The notes: a model not told the origin generated them from the sequence alone. A stretch of DNA of 64,000 nucleotides from Pseudomonas canadensis (GCF_000503215.1 NZ_AYTD01000017.1:702716-766715); one strand, 5' to 3'. Numbered from the stretch's first letter, positions 17,967 through 27,043 are shown. A program made the numbers and translations.

Positions 17967-18686
17967 TTAGTCCGCCTTGCGCGGAATCAGCACGACCTGC
18001 GCCGGAATGCTCTTCAGAATCTGACGGTGAATCTTCAGGTCATATCCCGAATCGATACGCTTCACCCGTTTGGTCAGCAACGTGGCCAGCCACGGGTAAT
18101 CCTCTGTGCGCGGCGCCTGGATGCTCACGTCGCACTGGTAATTCACTACGTCGGTGGCAATTGCATCCAGCTGGTGGCGCAGTTCTTCGATATTGGTGAG
18201 GTTCAGCGCCACGGTGGTGCTTGGCGCCGCTGGGTCGATGACCTTGGCGGCGGGCTTGGCTTCGGCGGCCTTGAGGGCCTCCTCCGCTTTATCCAGCTCG
18301 ACTTTGCGGGCGTGGGTGATGGCGCTGTTGACGCCGCCGGTCAGTGCGGGCGCCTTGGGCATCAGGGCGCGGGCGCGGCTCAGGGCGGTTGCAGCGGCGT
18401 TGACGTCACCCTTTTGCAGCACGATCTGGCTGCGCTGCAGGTAGGCTTCCGCCAACTGACGCTGATAGTTTTCCAGCACCGGGTCGTTGGGCGACTGGGC
18501 TTGCAGTGCCGCCAGCTGGTCTTCGGCAGTGGCCAACTCGCTGCTGGCCAGGTTTTGTTCCAGCTGCGCGATGGCCGCAGCGCGTGCGTCCGGGGCCTCG
18601 GGGGCGGCGGGCGGTGTGCTTTGACAGGCGCCCAGCAGCAGGGAAAATGCGGCAAGGAGCAGATAACGGGAGGTGAACGGCTTCAT
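17967..18686 (-). CDS. Lipoprotein of the zinc uptake region (PA5502-like)
   Basis: A 239-residue predicted lipoprotein: signal peptide with lipobox LLLGAC (Cys21), then an Ala/Gln-rich helical region with TPR-like repeats (about residues 35-125: 'LAALQAQSPNDPVLENYQRQ', 'GDVNAAATALSRARALMP'), and a C-terminal domain of unknown fold. It begins 37 bases after znuB on the same strand and may be read with zur-znuC-znuB; PA5502 has the same position. A function in zinc uptake or envelope maintenance is not established. Confidence 0.85.
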   Translation of the reverse strand: MKPFTSRYLLLAAFSLLLGACQSTPPAAPEAPDARAAAIAQLEQNLASSELATAEDQLAALQAQSPNDPVLENYQRQLAEAYLQRSQIVLQKGDVNAAATALSRARALMPKAPALTGGVNSAITHARKVELDKAEEALKAAEAKPAAKVIDPAAPSTTVALNLTNIEELRHQLDAIATDVVNYQCDVSIQAPRTEDYPWLATLLTKRVKRIDSGYDLKIHRQILKSIPAQVVLIPRKAD

Positions 18687-18723
18687 TCCTGCGACTCTCT
18701 ATTTGCGCAAAAAGCGAGCAAGT

Positions 18724-19512
18724 CTACACCCCTCGACGGGGCAGGACAAAACTCAGCAGAAACAGGGCGGCGGCCGTGACCACAATCGATGGCCCGGCTG
18801 GCGTGTCCTTGAACCAGGACAGCGCCAGGCCCCCGCACACGGCAAGCATCCCCAGCACACTGGCGCCGACCGCCATCTGCTCCGGCGAACGGGCATGGCG
18901 CTGGGCGGCGGCTGCGGGAATGATCAGCAGCGATGTGATCAACAATACGCCGACAATCTTCATCGCGACAGCAATCACCACGGCGATCAACAACATCAGG
19001 GCCATGCGCAGGCTTGGCACGGGCAAGCCTTCCACCGTGGCCAGTTCTTCATGCACGGTGATTGCCAGCAACGGTCGCCACAGGGCCACCAGCAAGACCA
19101 GCACGGCCGCGCTGCCACCTAGGATCCACGCAAGATCAGTGGTGCTGATTGCCAGCAGGTCGCCGAACAGGTAGGCCATCAGGTCGATGCGCACTTCATG
19201 CATGAAGCTCAGCACCACCAGGCCCAGCGACAGCGTGCTGGGTGCCAGGATGCCCAGCAAGGTGTCGGAGGCCAGCGGCTGGCGCTGTTGCAGGGTCACC
19301 AGCAATACCGCCAGCAGCAGGCAGCCCACGGTTACCGCAATAGTCGGGCTGACATCCAGCAAAAAGCCCATGGCGACGCCCAAGAGCGCGGCATGTGACA
19401 ACGTGTCGCCAAAATAGGCCATGCGTCGCCACACCACGAACGAACCCAATGGGCCCGCCACCAACGCCAAAGCCAAGCCTGCCAGCAGGGCGTAGAGCAG
19501 AAAATCAGCCAT
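18724..19512 (-). CDS. znuB: Zinc ABC transporter permease
   Basis: Inner-membrane permease of the ZnuABC high-affinity zinc importer. 262 residues with about seven or eight helices; family stretches include WRRMAYFGDTLSHAALLG and DLLAISTTDL. ATG 19512 is used; the gene overlaps the end of znuC by 8 bases, so the longer frame (to 19584) is within znuC. Confidence 0.96.
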   Translation of the reverse strand: MADFLLYALLAGLALALVAGPLGSFVVWRRMAYFGDTLSHAALLGVAMGFLLDVSPTIAVTVGCLLLAVLLVTLQQRQPLASDTLLGILAPSTLSLGLVVLSFMHEVRIDLMAYLFGDLLAISTTDLAWILGGSAAVLVLLVALWRPLLAITVHEELATVEGLPVPSLRMALMLLIAVVIAVAMKIVGVLLITSLLIIPAAAAQRHARSPEQMAVGASVLGMLAVCGGLALSWFKDTPAGPSIVVTAAALFLLSFVLPRRGV

Positions 19513-20290
19513 GCTTGCAGCTATCTCCATGAACGTGGGTATGAGGTGTTGCGGGATCGTCGACCACGGCGCCATGCAGGTCATGGGCGTGGTCGTGATG
19601 GTGGTGGTAGATCGCCAGGCTCTGGGCGTTCTTGCCGAACAGCTCGACGAAGGCCGGGTCGCCGCTGACTTGTTCCGGGTGGCCAGAGCAGCACACGTGA
19701 CGGTTGAGGCACACCACCTGGTCGGTGGTGCTCATCACCAGGTGCAAATCGTGGGACACCATCAACACGCCGCAGCCATGGCGGTCGCGCAGACGGGTGA
19801 TCAGGCTGTACAGCTCGGCCTGGCCGGCGACGTCGACGCCTTGCACGGGCTCATCCAGCACCAGCAGTTCCGGCTCGCGCAACAAGGCGCGGGCCAGCAG
19901 CACGCGCTGCATTTCGCCGCCGGAGATACTTTGCACCGGGCTGTCGATCACCTGTTCGGCGCCGACTTCTTTGAGCGCCGCTTGCGCGCGGGCACGGTCC
20001 ACGCCCGGCACCAGGCGCAGGAAGCGCAACACGGACAGTGGCAGGGTCGGGTCCACGTGCAGCTTCTGCGGCATGTAGCCGACCCGCAGCTTGGGCTTGC
20101 GCCACACACTGCCGGTGTCGGGCTTGAGCAGGCCGAGTACGGCGCGCACCAGGGTGGTCTTGCCGGCGCCGTTGGGGCCGATCAGGGTGACGATCTGCCC
20201 AGGCTCGACGCTTAGCGCGATGTTGTCCAACACGGCTTGCCCGGCGAACGTGACCCCGACCTGTTCCAGGCGGATTAACGCGTTGCTCAT
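19505..20290 (-). CDS. znuC: Zinc ABC transporter ATP-binding protein
   Basis: ATPase of the zinc importer, 261 residues. Walker A GPNGAGKTT, signature SISGGEMQR, Walker B LLVLDEPVQGVD. The C-terminus is a histidine-rich tail (YHHHHDHAHDLHG ... THVHGDSCKHG) that probably binds zinc. ATG 20290 overlaps the zur stop codon (TGATG), so zur and znuC are co-translated. Confidence 0.96.
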   Translation of the reverse strand: MSNALIRLEQVGVTFAGQAVLDNIALSVEPGQIVTLIGPNGAGKTTLVRAVLGLLKPDTGSVWRKPKLRVGYMPQKLHVDPTLPLSVLRFLRLVPGVDRARAQAALKEVGAEQVIDSPVQSISGGEMQRVLLARALLREPELLVLDEPVQGVDVAGQAELYSLITRLRDRHGCGVLMVSHDLHLVMSTTDQVVCLNRHVCCSGHPEQVSGDPAFVELFGKNAQSLAIYHHHHDHAHDLHGAVVDDPATPHTHVHGDSCKHG

Positions 20291-20772
20291 CAAGCCCCCT
20301 GGCAGCCCGCGCACAGGCCGACCACTTCGACCGTTTGCCCTTCGACCCGGAAGCCGACGTCGGCAGAGCTCTTGATAATGGCGTCGCTGATGCTTTTTTG
20401 TTCAAGCTCGATGGCGGCGTGGCACTCGCGGCAGATCAGGAACTGGCCCTGATGCGCGTGTTCCGGGTGGCTACAACCGACAAAGGCGTTCAACGAAGCG
20501 ATACGGTGCACCAGGCCGTTTTCCAGCAAGAAGTCGAGCGCACGGTACACGGTTGGCGGCGCGGCGCGGCGGCCATCCTGCTCACTGAGCACGCCCAGGA
20601 TGTCGTAGGCGCCCAACGGCTTGTGGCTCTGCCACACCAGTTCCAGCACGCGGCGACGCAAGGCGGTCAGGCGCAGACCCTTCTGTGTGCACAGGGTATC
20701 GGCCTCCGACAGCGCGGTATGCACGCAGTGAGAGTGGTCGTGGGGACGGCTGGCAAGCGGTGTTTTAGGCAT
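20290..20772 (-). CDS. zur: Zinc uptake regulator Zur (Fur family)
   Basis: Zinc-sensing repressor of the znu genes (also called Np20 in P. aeruginosa). 160 residues: N-terminal winged helix, and a C-terminal metal-binding part with CSHPEHAHQGQFLICREC (structural CxxC and histidines) and CAGC at the end. Divergent from znuA; the 67-base gap carries a candidate Zur operator, so autoregulation and znuA control from one site are likely. Confidence 0.95.
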   Translation of the reverse strand: MPKTPLASRPHDHSHCVHTALSEADTLCTQKGLRLTALRRRVLELVWQSHKPLGAYDILGVLSEQDGRRAAPPTVYRALDFLLENGLVHRIASLNAFVGCSHPEHAHQGQFLICRECHAAIELEQKSISDAIIKSSADVGFRVEGQTVEVVGLCAGCQGA

Positions 20773-20799
20773 GAGCGGCGGCAGACATTTGATAGAGAC

Positions 20800-20812
20800 G
20801 TTATTATGTTAC
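20800..20812. promoter_or_regulatory. Candidate Zur operator between zur and znuA
   Basis: GTTATTATGTTAC fits 9 of 12 informative positions of the proteobacterial Zur core GTTATAnTATAAC and lies centrally between the divergent zur and znuA starts. The right half is degenerate, so this is a moderate match; no second site was seen. Confidence 0.5.
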
Positions 20813-20839
20813 CCGTTCCTACGCCATTGAGTGGTCATC

Positions 20840-21760
20840 GTGTCCCGACTTTTTCCCGTTTTTGTCGTATTTGTCACCAGTTTGTTCATCGCGAGCGCCG
20901 CTCAGGCCGAGGTCAAAGTGCTGACCAGCATCAAACCGTTGCAACTGATTGCCGCAGCTGTGCAGGACGGAGTAGCCGTTCCTGAGGTTTTATTGCCGCC
21001 GGGTGCGTCGCCGCATAACTATGCGCTGCGTCCATCCGACGTACGGCGCGTGCAGTCGGTGGACCTGTTGTACTGGATCGGCCCGGATATGGAGAGTTTC
21101 CTGCCGCGCGTGCTGAAAGGTCGTACGGCCGCGACAGTGGCAGTGCAGGATCTGCCAGGCATGAAGCTGCGTCGTTTTGCCGAAGATAGCCACTCACACG
21201 CCGATGAAGCCGACGAACACGACCACGATCACCGCCCGGGCAGCCTGGATGCGCACTTGTGGTTGTCGACGGTGAATGCTCGGGTGATTGCTGCGCGCAT
21301 GGCGGCTGACCTGGCTGCCGCCGACCCGGCCAATGCCGCGCGTTATCAGAGCAACGCTAAGGCCTTCGAAGAGCGCCTCGATGCGCTGGACGCTCGCCTG
21401 AAAGCCCGCCTGGCGCCGATCGATGGCAAGCCTTACTTCGTGTTCCACGAAGCCTTCGATTACTTCGAAGACGCTTACGGCCTCAAGCACACCGGCGTTT
21501 TCAGCGTAGCTGCTGAGGTACAACCTGGTGCCCAGCATATAGCGGCGATGCGTACGCGTTTGCAGGAAGTGGGCAAGACCTGCGTGTTCAGCGAGCCGCC
21601 GTTGCGTCCGCGCCTGGCTGAAACACTGGTCTCCGGTTTGCCGGTGAAGCTGGCGGAGTTGGATGCGTTGGGCGGGTATACCCCGGCTACCGCTCAGGGT
21701 TATGAGCAGGTGTTGGAGAAGTTGGGTAATGACTTGGCGGGTTGCCTGGAGTCCTTGTAG
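20840..21760 (+). CDS. znuA: Zinc ABC transporter substrate-binding protein
   Basis: Periplasmic zinc-capture protein of ZnuABC, 306 residues from a GTG start at 20840 (a second GTG three codons upstream at 20831 is possible; neither has a strong ribosome site). Signal peptide ends ASAAQA-EVKV. The cluster A-I metal-site histidines are present (GASPHNY, DAHLWLS, VFHEAFDYF), and a flexible histidine/acid loop (HSHADEADEHDHDH) follows the first domain. The stop codon TAG lies inside a REP palindrome (21755-21784). Confidence 0.94.
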   Translation: MSRLFPVFVVFVTSLFIASAAQAEVKVLTSIKPLQLIAAAVQDGVAVPEVLLPPGASPHNYALRPSDVRRVQSVDLLYWIGPDMESFLPRVLKGRTAATVAVQDLPGMKLRRFAEDSHSHADEADEHDHDHRPGSLDAHLWLSTVNARVIAARMAADLAAADPANAARYQSNAKAFEERLDALDARLKARLAPIDGKPYFVFHEAFDYFEDAYGLKHTGVFSVAAEVQPGAQHIAAMRTRLQEVGKTCVFSEPPLRPRLAETLVSGLPVKLAELDALGGYTPATAQGYEQVLEKLGNDLAGCLESL

Positions 21761-21784
21761 GAGCCGGCAAGCCGGCTCCTACAA
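21755..21784. repeat. REP palindrome overlapping the znuA stop codon
   Basis: Perfect 14-bp inverted repeat TTGTAGGAGCCGGC - aa - GCCGGCTCCTACAA. It is the GTAGGAGCCGGC REP type also seen at 17905. It supplies the znuA stop codon (TAG at 21758) and lies 3 bases before the convergent thrB stop. Confidence 0.85.
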
Positions 21785-21787
21785 AGG

Positions 21788-22741
21788 TTAGAGTGCGAAG
21801 GGCAGTTGCACAGTCACGTGCTGACGCTGCACCAGCCGATGCTCGAACTCCGCCGGGTCATGGATCAACACGTCCTGCCCGGCAAACGACTCCGCCGCGA
21901 TCAGGCGTGACAACCAAAACCGCACACAGGCCACGCGCAGCATCGTCGGCCACAACTCGGCTTCCTTGGCGGTAAACGGTCGCAGGCCCGCATAGGCTCC
22001 CAGCAATGCCCGTGCGCGTTGCCCATCAATCACGCCATCGGCGTCCGAGCACCAGTCATTCAAGGCGATCGCCACGTCATAGAGCATTGGCCCAGAGCAG
22101 GCGTTGTAGAAGTCGATCAAGCCTGTAAGGTGCGTGCCTTCGAACATCGCGTTGTCACGGAACAGGTCGGCGTGGACGTTGGCGCGCGGCAGGGCGAGGA
22201 TCTGGGCCTTGTGGGCTTCGATCTCACTCAGCGCATCCTGCAGCAGACGCTGTTGTGCGTCGTCCAAGTGCGAAATCAACTGCGCGCCTTCGCTGAGCAT
22301 CCAGTCCAGGCCCCGATCGGTTTTACGCTCCAGCACCTTCTCGCCCTGTGTTGCCAGGTGCAGATGACCCAGCAGGTCACCCACCTGGGCGCAGTGCTGG
22401 GCGTTGGCATCCTTGATGTGCTTGCCGGCCAGGCGCGGTTGCAGCAGTGCCGGCTTGCCTTTCAGCTCGCGCAAGGCCACGCCGTCGGTGGTGCGCAGGG
22501 CGTAGGGCACGGGCAGGTCGGCGTCGTGGAGCACGTCGAGCAGTTCAATGAAGAACGGCATTTCCGCGACCGGACCGCGTTCAACCAGGGTCAGGACGAA
22601 CTCGCCCTGCTCCAGGCTGATAAAGAAATTGGTGTTTTCACTACCGGCGGCAATCCCCTGGAAGTCGATCAGGCGGCCGAGGCCGTAAGGGGCGAGAAAG
22701 GTTTCCAGCTCGGGCCGAGCCAGGGGGGTGAACACAGACAT
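21788..22741 (-). CDS. thrB: Homoserine kinase (aminoglycoside-phosphotransferase fold)
   Basis: Phosphorylates homoserine in threonine biosynthesis. The 317-residue protein belongs to the ThrB type with a protein kinase/APH fold, not the GHMP kinase of E. coli: catalytic loop NVHADLFRDNAMF and metal-binding GLIDFYNACSG are clear. ATG 22741 gives the start MSVFTPLARPELE typical of pseudomonads; only a weak GGCAG lies before it. Located 56 bases after a DUF2782 gene, as in P. aeruginosa. Confidence 0.93.
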   Translation of the reverse strand: MSVFTPLARPELETFLAPYGLGRLIDFQGIAAGSENTNFFISLEQGEFVLTLVERGPVAEMPFFIELLDVLHDADLPVPYALRTTDGVALRELKGKPALLQPRLAGKHIKDANAQHCAQVGDLLGHLHLATQGEKVLERKTDRGLDWMLSEGAQLISHLDDAQQRLLQDALSEIEAHKAQILALPRANVHADLFRDNAMFEGTHLTGLIDFYNACSGPMLYDVAIALNDWCSDADGVIDGQRARALLGAYAGLRPFTAKEAELWPTMLRVACVRFWLSRLIAAESFAGQDVLIHDPAEFEHRLVQRQHVTVQLPFAL

Positions 22742-22797
22742 GGTTAAAACTGCCAGTACGGGCGCCGCAGTGCGCGGCGCCAATTTAAGTTAAGAAA

Positions 22798-23088
22798 TCA
22801 TTTCCATTCGAAAATCTTCCATGACGGGATCAGCATATCCGGCTGGTCAGAGCGGATGAAGTTCGCATCGGTTCCATCCGCGCGCACCAGGAAATACGGA
22901 GGCGCGCCCTTCGGCGTTACCTTGATCGCATACAGGAAACCGTTCTGACGGTACTCCTGGATGGTCTTGTCGCCTTCCGTGCGAATGGTCACTTCCGGAT
23001 CGCCTCCAGGCGCATCGTCTGCCGCCATGGCAGCCATCGGAGCGAGTGCAATCAAGCCGGTCAACAGCAGGCGATTGAATGTACGCAT
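22798..23088 (-). CDS. DUF2782 family exported protein
   Basis: A 96-residue protein with a signal peptide (cleavage near AAMA-ADD) and a small basic C-terminal domain with the family pattern TIQEYRQNGFLYAIKVTPKGAPPYFLV. The Pseudomonas family always sits between polA and thrB (PA5494 position); divergent from polA with 74 bases between starts. The function is unknown. Confidence 0.85.
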   Translation of the reverse strand: MRTFNRLLLTGLIALAPMAAMAADDAPGGDPEVTIRTEGDKTIQEYRQNGFLYAIKVTPKGAPPYFLVRADGTDANFIRSDQPDMLIPSWKIFEWK

Positions 23089-23162
23089 GATAACCTTGTC
23101 CCTTTGTCGTCATTGGTCCGGCTATTCTAGCGCCTGACCCGCCGAAAAGGTTGATTCTGCTC

Positions 23163-25940
23163 ATGAGCCAAGCACCCCTCGTCCTGGTGGACGGTTCTTC
23201 TTATTTGTACCGCGCGTTCCACGCGTTGCCACCGCTGACCACCTCCAAAGGCCTGCCCACCGGTGCGGTCAAGGGCGTGTTGAACATGCTCAAGAGCCTG
23301 CGCAAGCAGTATCCGGGCAGCCCGTTCGCGGTGGTTTTTGACGCAAAGGGTGGGACCTTTCGCGATGACATGTACGCCGAATACAAGGCCAACCGCCCGA
23401 GCATGCCCGATGACATGCGCCTGCAGATCGAGCCCCTGCACCAGAGCGTGATCGCCCTGGGTTTCCCGTTGCTCTGCGTCGAAGGCGTCGAAGCCGATGA
23501 CGTGATTGGCACCCTGGCGCGCAGCAGCGCGGCTGCCAACCGCCCGGTGGTGATCTCGACCGGTGACAAGGACATGGCGCAGTTGGTCGACGGGCACATT
23601 ACCTTGGTCAACACCATGACCGGTAGTTCGATGGATATCGACGGCGTAAAGGAGAAATTCGGCGTCGCTCCGGAGCAGATCATCGACTACCTGGCGCTGA
23701 TGGGGGATTCGTCCGACAACATTCCAGGCGTTCCGGGCATTGGTCCCAAGACTGCTTCCGGCTTGCTCGTCGGTGTGAACGGTGGCATCAAAGAGCTTTA
23801 TGAACAGCTGGATATCGTGCCGACCCTGCCTATCCGTGGCGCCAAGACGCTGCCGGCCAAGCTGGAAGAACATCGCGAGAGTGCGTTTCTTTCCTACCAG
23901 TTGGCGACGATCAAGTGTGATGTGCCGCTGGATGTGGGCCTGGATGACTTGCACCTGATCGAGCCGGATCGCGAGAAGCTGCTGGAGCTGTATACGCTGC
24001 TGGAGTTCAAGAGCTGGTTTGATGAAATCCAGCGCGACGCCAAGCGTGTGGAGCTCAAGGCGGCACCTGTTGCTGAGGAAGTCGTTGAGGCAGTGGCGCC
24101 GACAGAGGCGAGCTACACCACTATCCTCGACCAGGCGACCTTCGATGTCTGGCTGAAAAAGCTCAACGACGCGAAGTTGTTCGCTTTCGACACCGAAACC
24201 ACCGGTATCGACGCCCAACAGGCGCAGTTGGTCGGCGTGTCCTTCGCCGTCCAGCCCCACGAAGCGGCCTATATCCCGCTGACCCATTCCTACATTGGCG
24301 CGCCGGAGCAGTTGGATCGCGACACCGTACTGCTGGCCCTCAAGCCGCTGCTGGAAGACCCGACCAAGCTCAAGGTCGGCCAGCATGCCAAGTTCGACAT
24401 GAACATCCTGGCCAACTGCGCCATCGGTGGCGACCCGGCGCACGGCATAACCGTACGCGGCATCGCCTTCGACACCATGCTCGAATCCTATGTGCTCAAT
24501 TCCACGGCCACCCGCCACGACATGGACAGCCTGGCCAAGAAGTACTTGGACTACGACACTGTCGCTTTCCAGGACATCGCCGGCAAAGGCGCCAAGCAGC
24601 TGACGTTCGACCAGATCGCGCTGGAGCAGGCTGGCCCGTATGCGGCAGAAGACGCCGATATCACCTTGCGCCTGCATCAGGCGTTGTTTGCGCAACTGGC
24701 CGCCATCCCAAGCCTGGCGAGTGTGCTCACGGATATCGAAATCCCGTTGGTGCCGGTGCTGGCCCGTATCGAGCGCCAAGGCGCGCTGGTCGACAAGGAT
24801 TTGCTGGGCATCCAGAGCATCGAGTTGGGCAACAAGATGGTCGAACTGGAGCGCCAGGCGTTCGAGATCGCTGGCGAGGAGTTCAACCTGGGCTCGCCCA
24901 AACAGCTCGGCGCGATCCTTTACGAGAAACTCGGCCTGCCGGTACTGAAAAAAACCGGCAAGGGCCAAGCATCCACGGCTGAAGAAGTGCTGGCCAAGCT
25001 GGCCGAAGATGACTACCCGCTGCCCAAGGTGCTGATGCAGTACCGCAGCATGAGCAAGCTGAAAAGTACCTACACCGATCGCCTGCCGGAGCAGATCAAC
25101 CCGCGCACCGGGCGCATCCACACGTCCTATCACCAGGCGGTGGCGGCGACCGGGCGGTTGTCCTCCAGTGATCCGAACCTGCAGAACATCCCGGTGCGTA
25201 CCGCCGAAGGGCGGCGGATCCGCCAGGCGTTCGTCGCGCCCAAGGGCTACAAAATGTTGGCGGCGGACTACTCGCAGATCGAACTGCGGATCATGGCGCA
25301 CCTGTCCAAGGACGAAGGCCTGATGAACGCCTTCCGCGACAACCTGGACGTGCACACCGCCACGGCGGCAGAAGTGTTCAAGGTTGAACTGGGCGAGGTC
25401 ACTTCGGATCAACGCCGCAGCGCCAAGGCGATCAACTTCGGCCTGATCTATGGCATGGGTGCGCAGAAGCTGGGCAAGGACATTGGCGTCGATACCAAGA
25501 CGGCCAAGGCGTATATCGATGTGTATTTCGCCCGTTATCCCGGGGTTCGCGAGTACATGGAGCGCACCCGCGCCCAGGCGGCTGATCAGGGTTATGTCGA
25601 GACGTTCTTCGGCCGCCGCCTGTACTTGCCGGACATCAACTCGAATAAGCCCCAAGAGCGCGCAGCGGCAGAACGTACCGCGATCAATGCGCCGATGCAG
25701 GGCACAGCGGCGGACATCATCAAGAAAGCCATGGTGCGGGTGGACAATTGGCTGACCGACTCAGGCTTGGATGCCAAGGTGATCCTGCAGGTGCACGATG
25801 AACTGGTGCTGGAGGTGCGTGAGGATCTGGTAGCGCAGGTCAGCGAGAAGATTCGCGAGCATATGAGCGCTGCCGCGCAGTTGGATGTACCGCTGCTGGT
25901 GGAAGTGGGCGTGGGCAACAACTGGGACGAAGCGCACTGA
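23163..25940 (+). CDS. polA: DNA polymerase I
   Basis: Repair and Okazaki-fragment polymerase. The 925-residue protein has all three activities: 5'-nuclease domain (residues 1 to about 290; LVDGSSYLYRAFHALP), proofreading 3'-5' exonuclease (about 315-500; FAFDTETTG is intact) and polymerase (about 530-925; motif A ADYSQIELR, motif B with RRSAKAINFGLIYGM, motif C QVHDELVLE). ATG 23163 is used; the TTG at 23151 in frame lacks support. Confidence 0.98.
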   Translation: MSQAPLVLVDGSSYLYRAFHALPPLTTSKGLPTGAVKGVLNMLKSLRKQYPGSPFAVVFDAKGGTFRDDMYAEYKANRPSMPDDMRLQIEPLHQSVIALGFPLLCVEGVEADDVIGTLARSSAAANRPVVISTGDKDMAQLVDGHITLVNTMTGSSMDIDGVKEKFGVAPEQIIDYLALMGDSSDNIPGVPGIGPKTASGLLVGVNGGIKELYEQLDIVPTLPIRGAKTLPAKLEEHRESAFLSYQLATIKCDVPLDVGLDDLHLIEPDREKLLELYTLLEFKSWFDEIQRDAKRVELKAAPVAEEVVEAVAPTEASYTTILDQATFDVWLKKLNDAKLFAFDTETTGIDAQQAQLVGVSFAVQPHEAAYIPLTHSYIGAPEQLDRDTVLLALKPLLEDPTKLKVGQHAKFDMNILANCAIGGDPAHGITVRGIAFDTMLESYVLNSTATRHDMDSLAKKYLDYDTVAFQDIAGKGAKQLTFDQIALEQAGPYAAEDADITLRLHQALFAQLAAIPSLASVLTDIEIPLVPVLARIERQGALVDKDLLGIQSIELGNKMVELERQAFEIAGEEFNLGSPKQLGAILYEKLGLPVLKKTGKGQASTAEEVLAKLAEDDYPLPKVLMQYRSMSKLKSTYTDRLPEQINPRTGRIHTSYHQAVAATGRLSSSDPNLQNIPVRTAEGRRIRQAFVAPKGYKMLAADYSQIELRIMAHLSKDEGLMNAFRDNLDVHTATAAEVFKVELGEVTSDQRRSAKAINFGLIYGMGAQKLGKDIGVDTKTAKAYIDVYFARYPGVREYMERTRAQAADQGYVETFFGRRLYLPDINSNKPQERAAAERTAINAPMQGTAADIIKKAMVRVDNWLTDSGLDAKVILQVHDELVLEVREDLVAQVSEKIREHMSAAAQLDVPLLVEVGVGNNWDEAH

Positions 25941-25948
25941 GTCTGGGA

Positions 25949-25977
25949 CTCTGCCATCACCTTGCGTGCTGGCAGAG
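25949..25977. terminator. Hairpin after polA
   Basis: CTCTGCCA ... TGGCAGAG forms an 8-bp stem with a 13-base loop, 9 bases after the polA stop. No U-tract follows, so it is a possible Rho-assisted end or mRNA-protecting structure rather than a classical terminator. Confidence 0.4.
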
Positions 25978-26032
25978 TGCTTTAGTCCGGAAATCGCCGT
26001 CGGTTATTTCAAATAGTTTTTCGAACCTGCCG

Positions 26033-26060
26033 GAACTTAACCCGTGAACTGCTACTCAGA
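26033..26060 (+). promoter_or_regulatory. AlgU (sigma22)-type promoter of ersA
   Basis: GAACTT at 26033-26038 and TCAGA at 26056-26060, spaced by 17 bases, match the extracytoplasmic-stress sigma factor pattern GAACTT-N16/17-TCtgA. It precedes the predicted sRNA start near 26067. Confidence 0.75.
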
Positions 26061-26066
26061 GTTACT

Positions 26067-26196
26067 GAATGGGTGGTGAAGCCCTTCAATGCTCCTATGT
26101 TGTGTTAAGTGTTGGCAGATATCTGGACCCCGCCCTAGCGGTCCGGAACTTGAACCCCGAACTTCCCCTCCCCATAAGAAGTCCGGGGTTTTTTTT
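26067..26196 (+). ncRNA. ersA: ErsA small regulatory RNA
   Basis: A predicted ~130-base non-coding RNA between polA and engB, the position of ErsA in P. aeruginosa (and of Spot 42 in enterobacteria). It starts a few bases after an AlgU-type promoter and ends in an intrinsic terminator (stem CCCCGAACTT/AAGTCCGGGG, then eight T). An internal hairpin GGACcCCGC-ccta-GCGGtcc precedes a single-stranded C-rich loop (CCCCTCCCC) in the terminator, suited to pair with G-rich ribosome sites. In P. aeruginosa ErsA acts with Hfq on mRNAs such as algC. The exact ends here are estimated from the promoter and terminator. Confidence 0.85.
26153..26196 (+). terminator. Intrinsic terminator of ersA
   Basis: CCCCGAACTT pairs with AAGTCCGGGG (one mismatch), with a C-rich 16-base loop and an 8-T run. 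It lies 14 bases before the convergent engB stop and so also separates the two transcripts. Confidence 0.9.
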
Positions 26197-26209
26197 GCCT
26201 GCAGAAAAG

Positions 26210-26851
26210 TTACTCGGCCAGTTCTGCGCCCTTGTCTGCCAATTCCATCCAGCCTGCCAGCACCGTGTAAGCCTCTTCCAGGCCCATGCGTTTGGGCGCC
26301 GAGAACAGCTGGATAGTGATCGCATCACCCCAACCTTTGCGGATGTCGGACTGCACTTTGAGCAGGGTGTTCTTGGCTGCGCCGTAGGTCAGCTTGTCGG
26401 CCTTGGTCAGCAGGATGTGCATTGGCATGCCGCTGGCGACGGCCCAGTCGAGCATCAACAGGTCGAAGTCGGTCATCGGATGGCGGATGTCCATCATCAG
26501 AATCAAACCCTTCAAACTCTCGCGGCCACCCAGGTAAGCCTCTAGGTGACGCTGCCAGTGCAGCTTCAACGGGATAGGTACTTTTGCGTATCCGTAGCCC
26601 GGCAGGTCGACCAGACGCCGATCATCGTCTAGCTTGAAGAAATTGAGGAGTTGCGTGCGGCCCGGGGTTTTCGAGGTGCGTGCCAGGCTGGCGTGGGTCA
26701 GGGTGTTCAGCGCGCTGGACTTGCCAGCGTTGGAGCGGCCGGCAAAGGCGACTTCAAAGCCTTCGTCATCGGGGCATTGGTCAACTTTGGCGGCGCTGAG
26801 CATGAACGTGGACTGTTGGCACAGACCGAGGATGGGATTCTTGAGTTGCAT
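26210..26851 (-). CDS. engB: Ribosome biogenesis GTP-binding protein EngB/YsxC
   Basis: Essential GTPase for large ribosomal subunit assembly (213 residues). G1 GRSNAGKSS, G2 TPGRT, G3 DLPGYGYAKV and G4 TKADK are all present. ATG 26851 is chosen with GGAAA upstream; the frame to 26977 crosses the divergent promoter region. The start region is shared with the divergent cytochrome c5-like gene. Confidence 0.96.
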   Translation of the reverse strand: MQLKNPILGLCQQSTFMLSAAKVDQCPDDEGFEVAFAGRSNAGKSSALNTLTHASLARTSKTPGRTQLLNFFKLDDDRRLVDLPGYGYAKVPIPLKLHWQRHLEAYLGGRESLKGLILMMDIRHPMTDFDLLMLDWAVASGMPMHILLTKADKLTYGAAKNTLLKVQSDIRKGWGDAITIQLFSAPKRMGLEEAYTVLAGWMELADKGAELAE

Positions 26852-27043
26852 GAGATTTCCGATGTGGGCGGTGCCGAAAAAGGGTGCGGCAAGCGGTGTC
26901 GTTTCCGTTTCAGTAGCGCCAGTATATAATGCCGCAGATTTTGTGTGTGCTTTGTCCCAGCGAAGGATGAAGTTCACGGGAGCGATAGACCTTTATTGCG
27001 CATTAGAACGCAAAACGCTCTCAAACCCTGAAATGGTCGACGT

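Noticed and set aside
23127..25655. 842-codon open frame on the minus strand opposite polA
   Set aside because: polA is intact with all motifs; the antisense frame is a by-product of high GC at codon position three, has no ribosome site and no recognisable domain.
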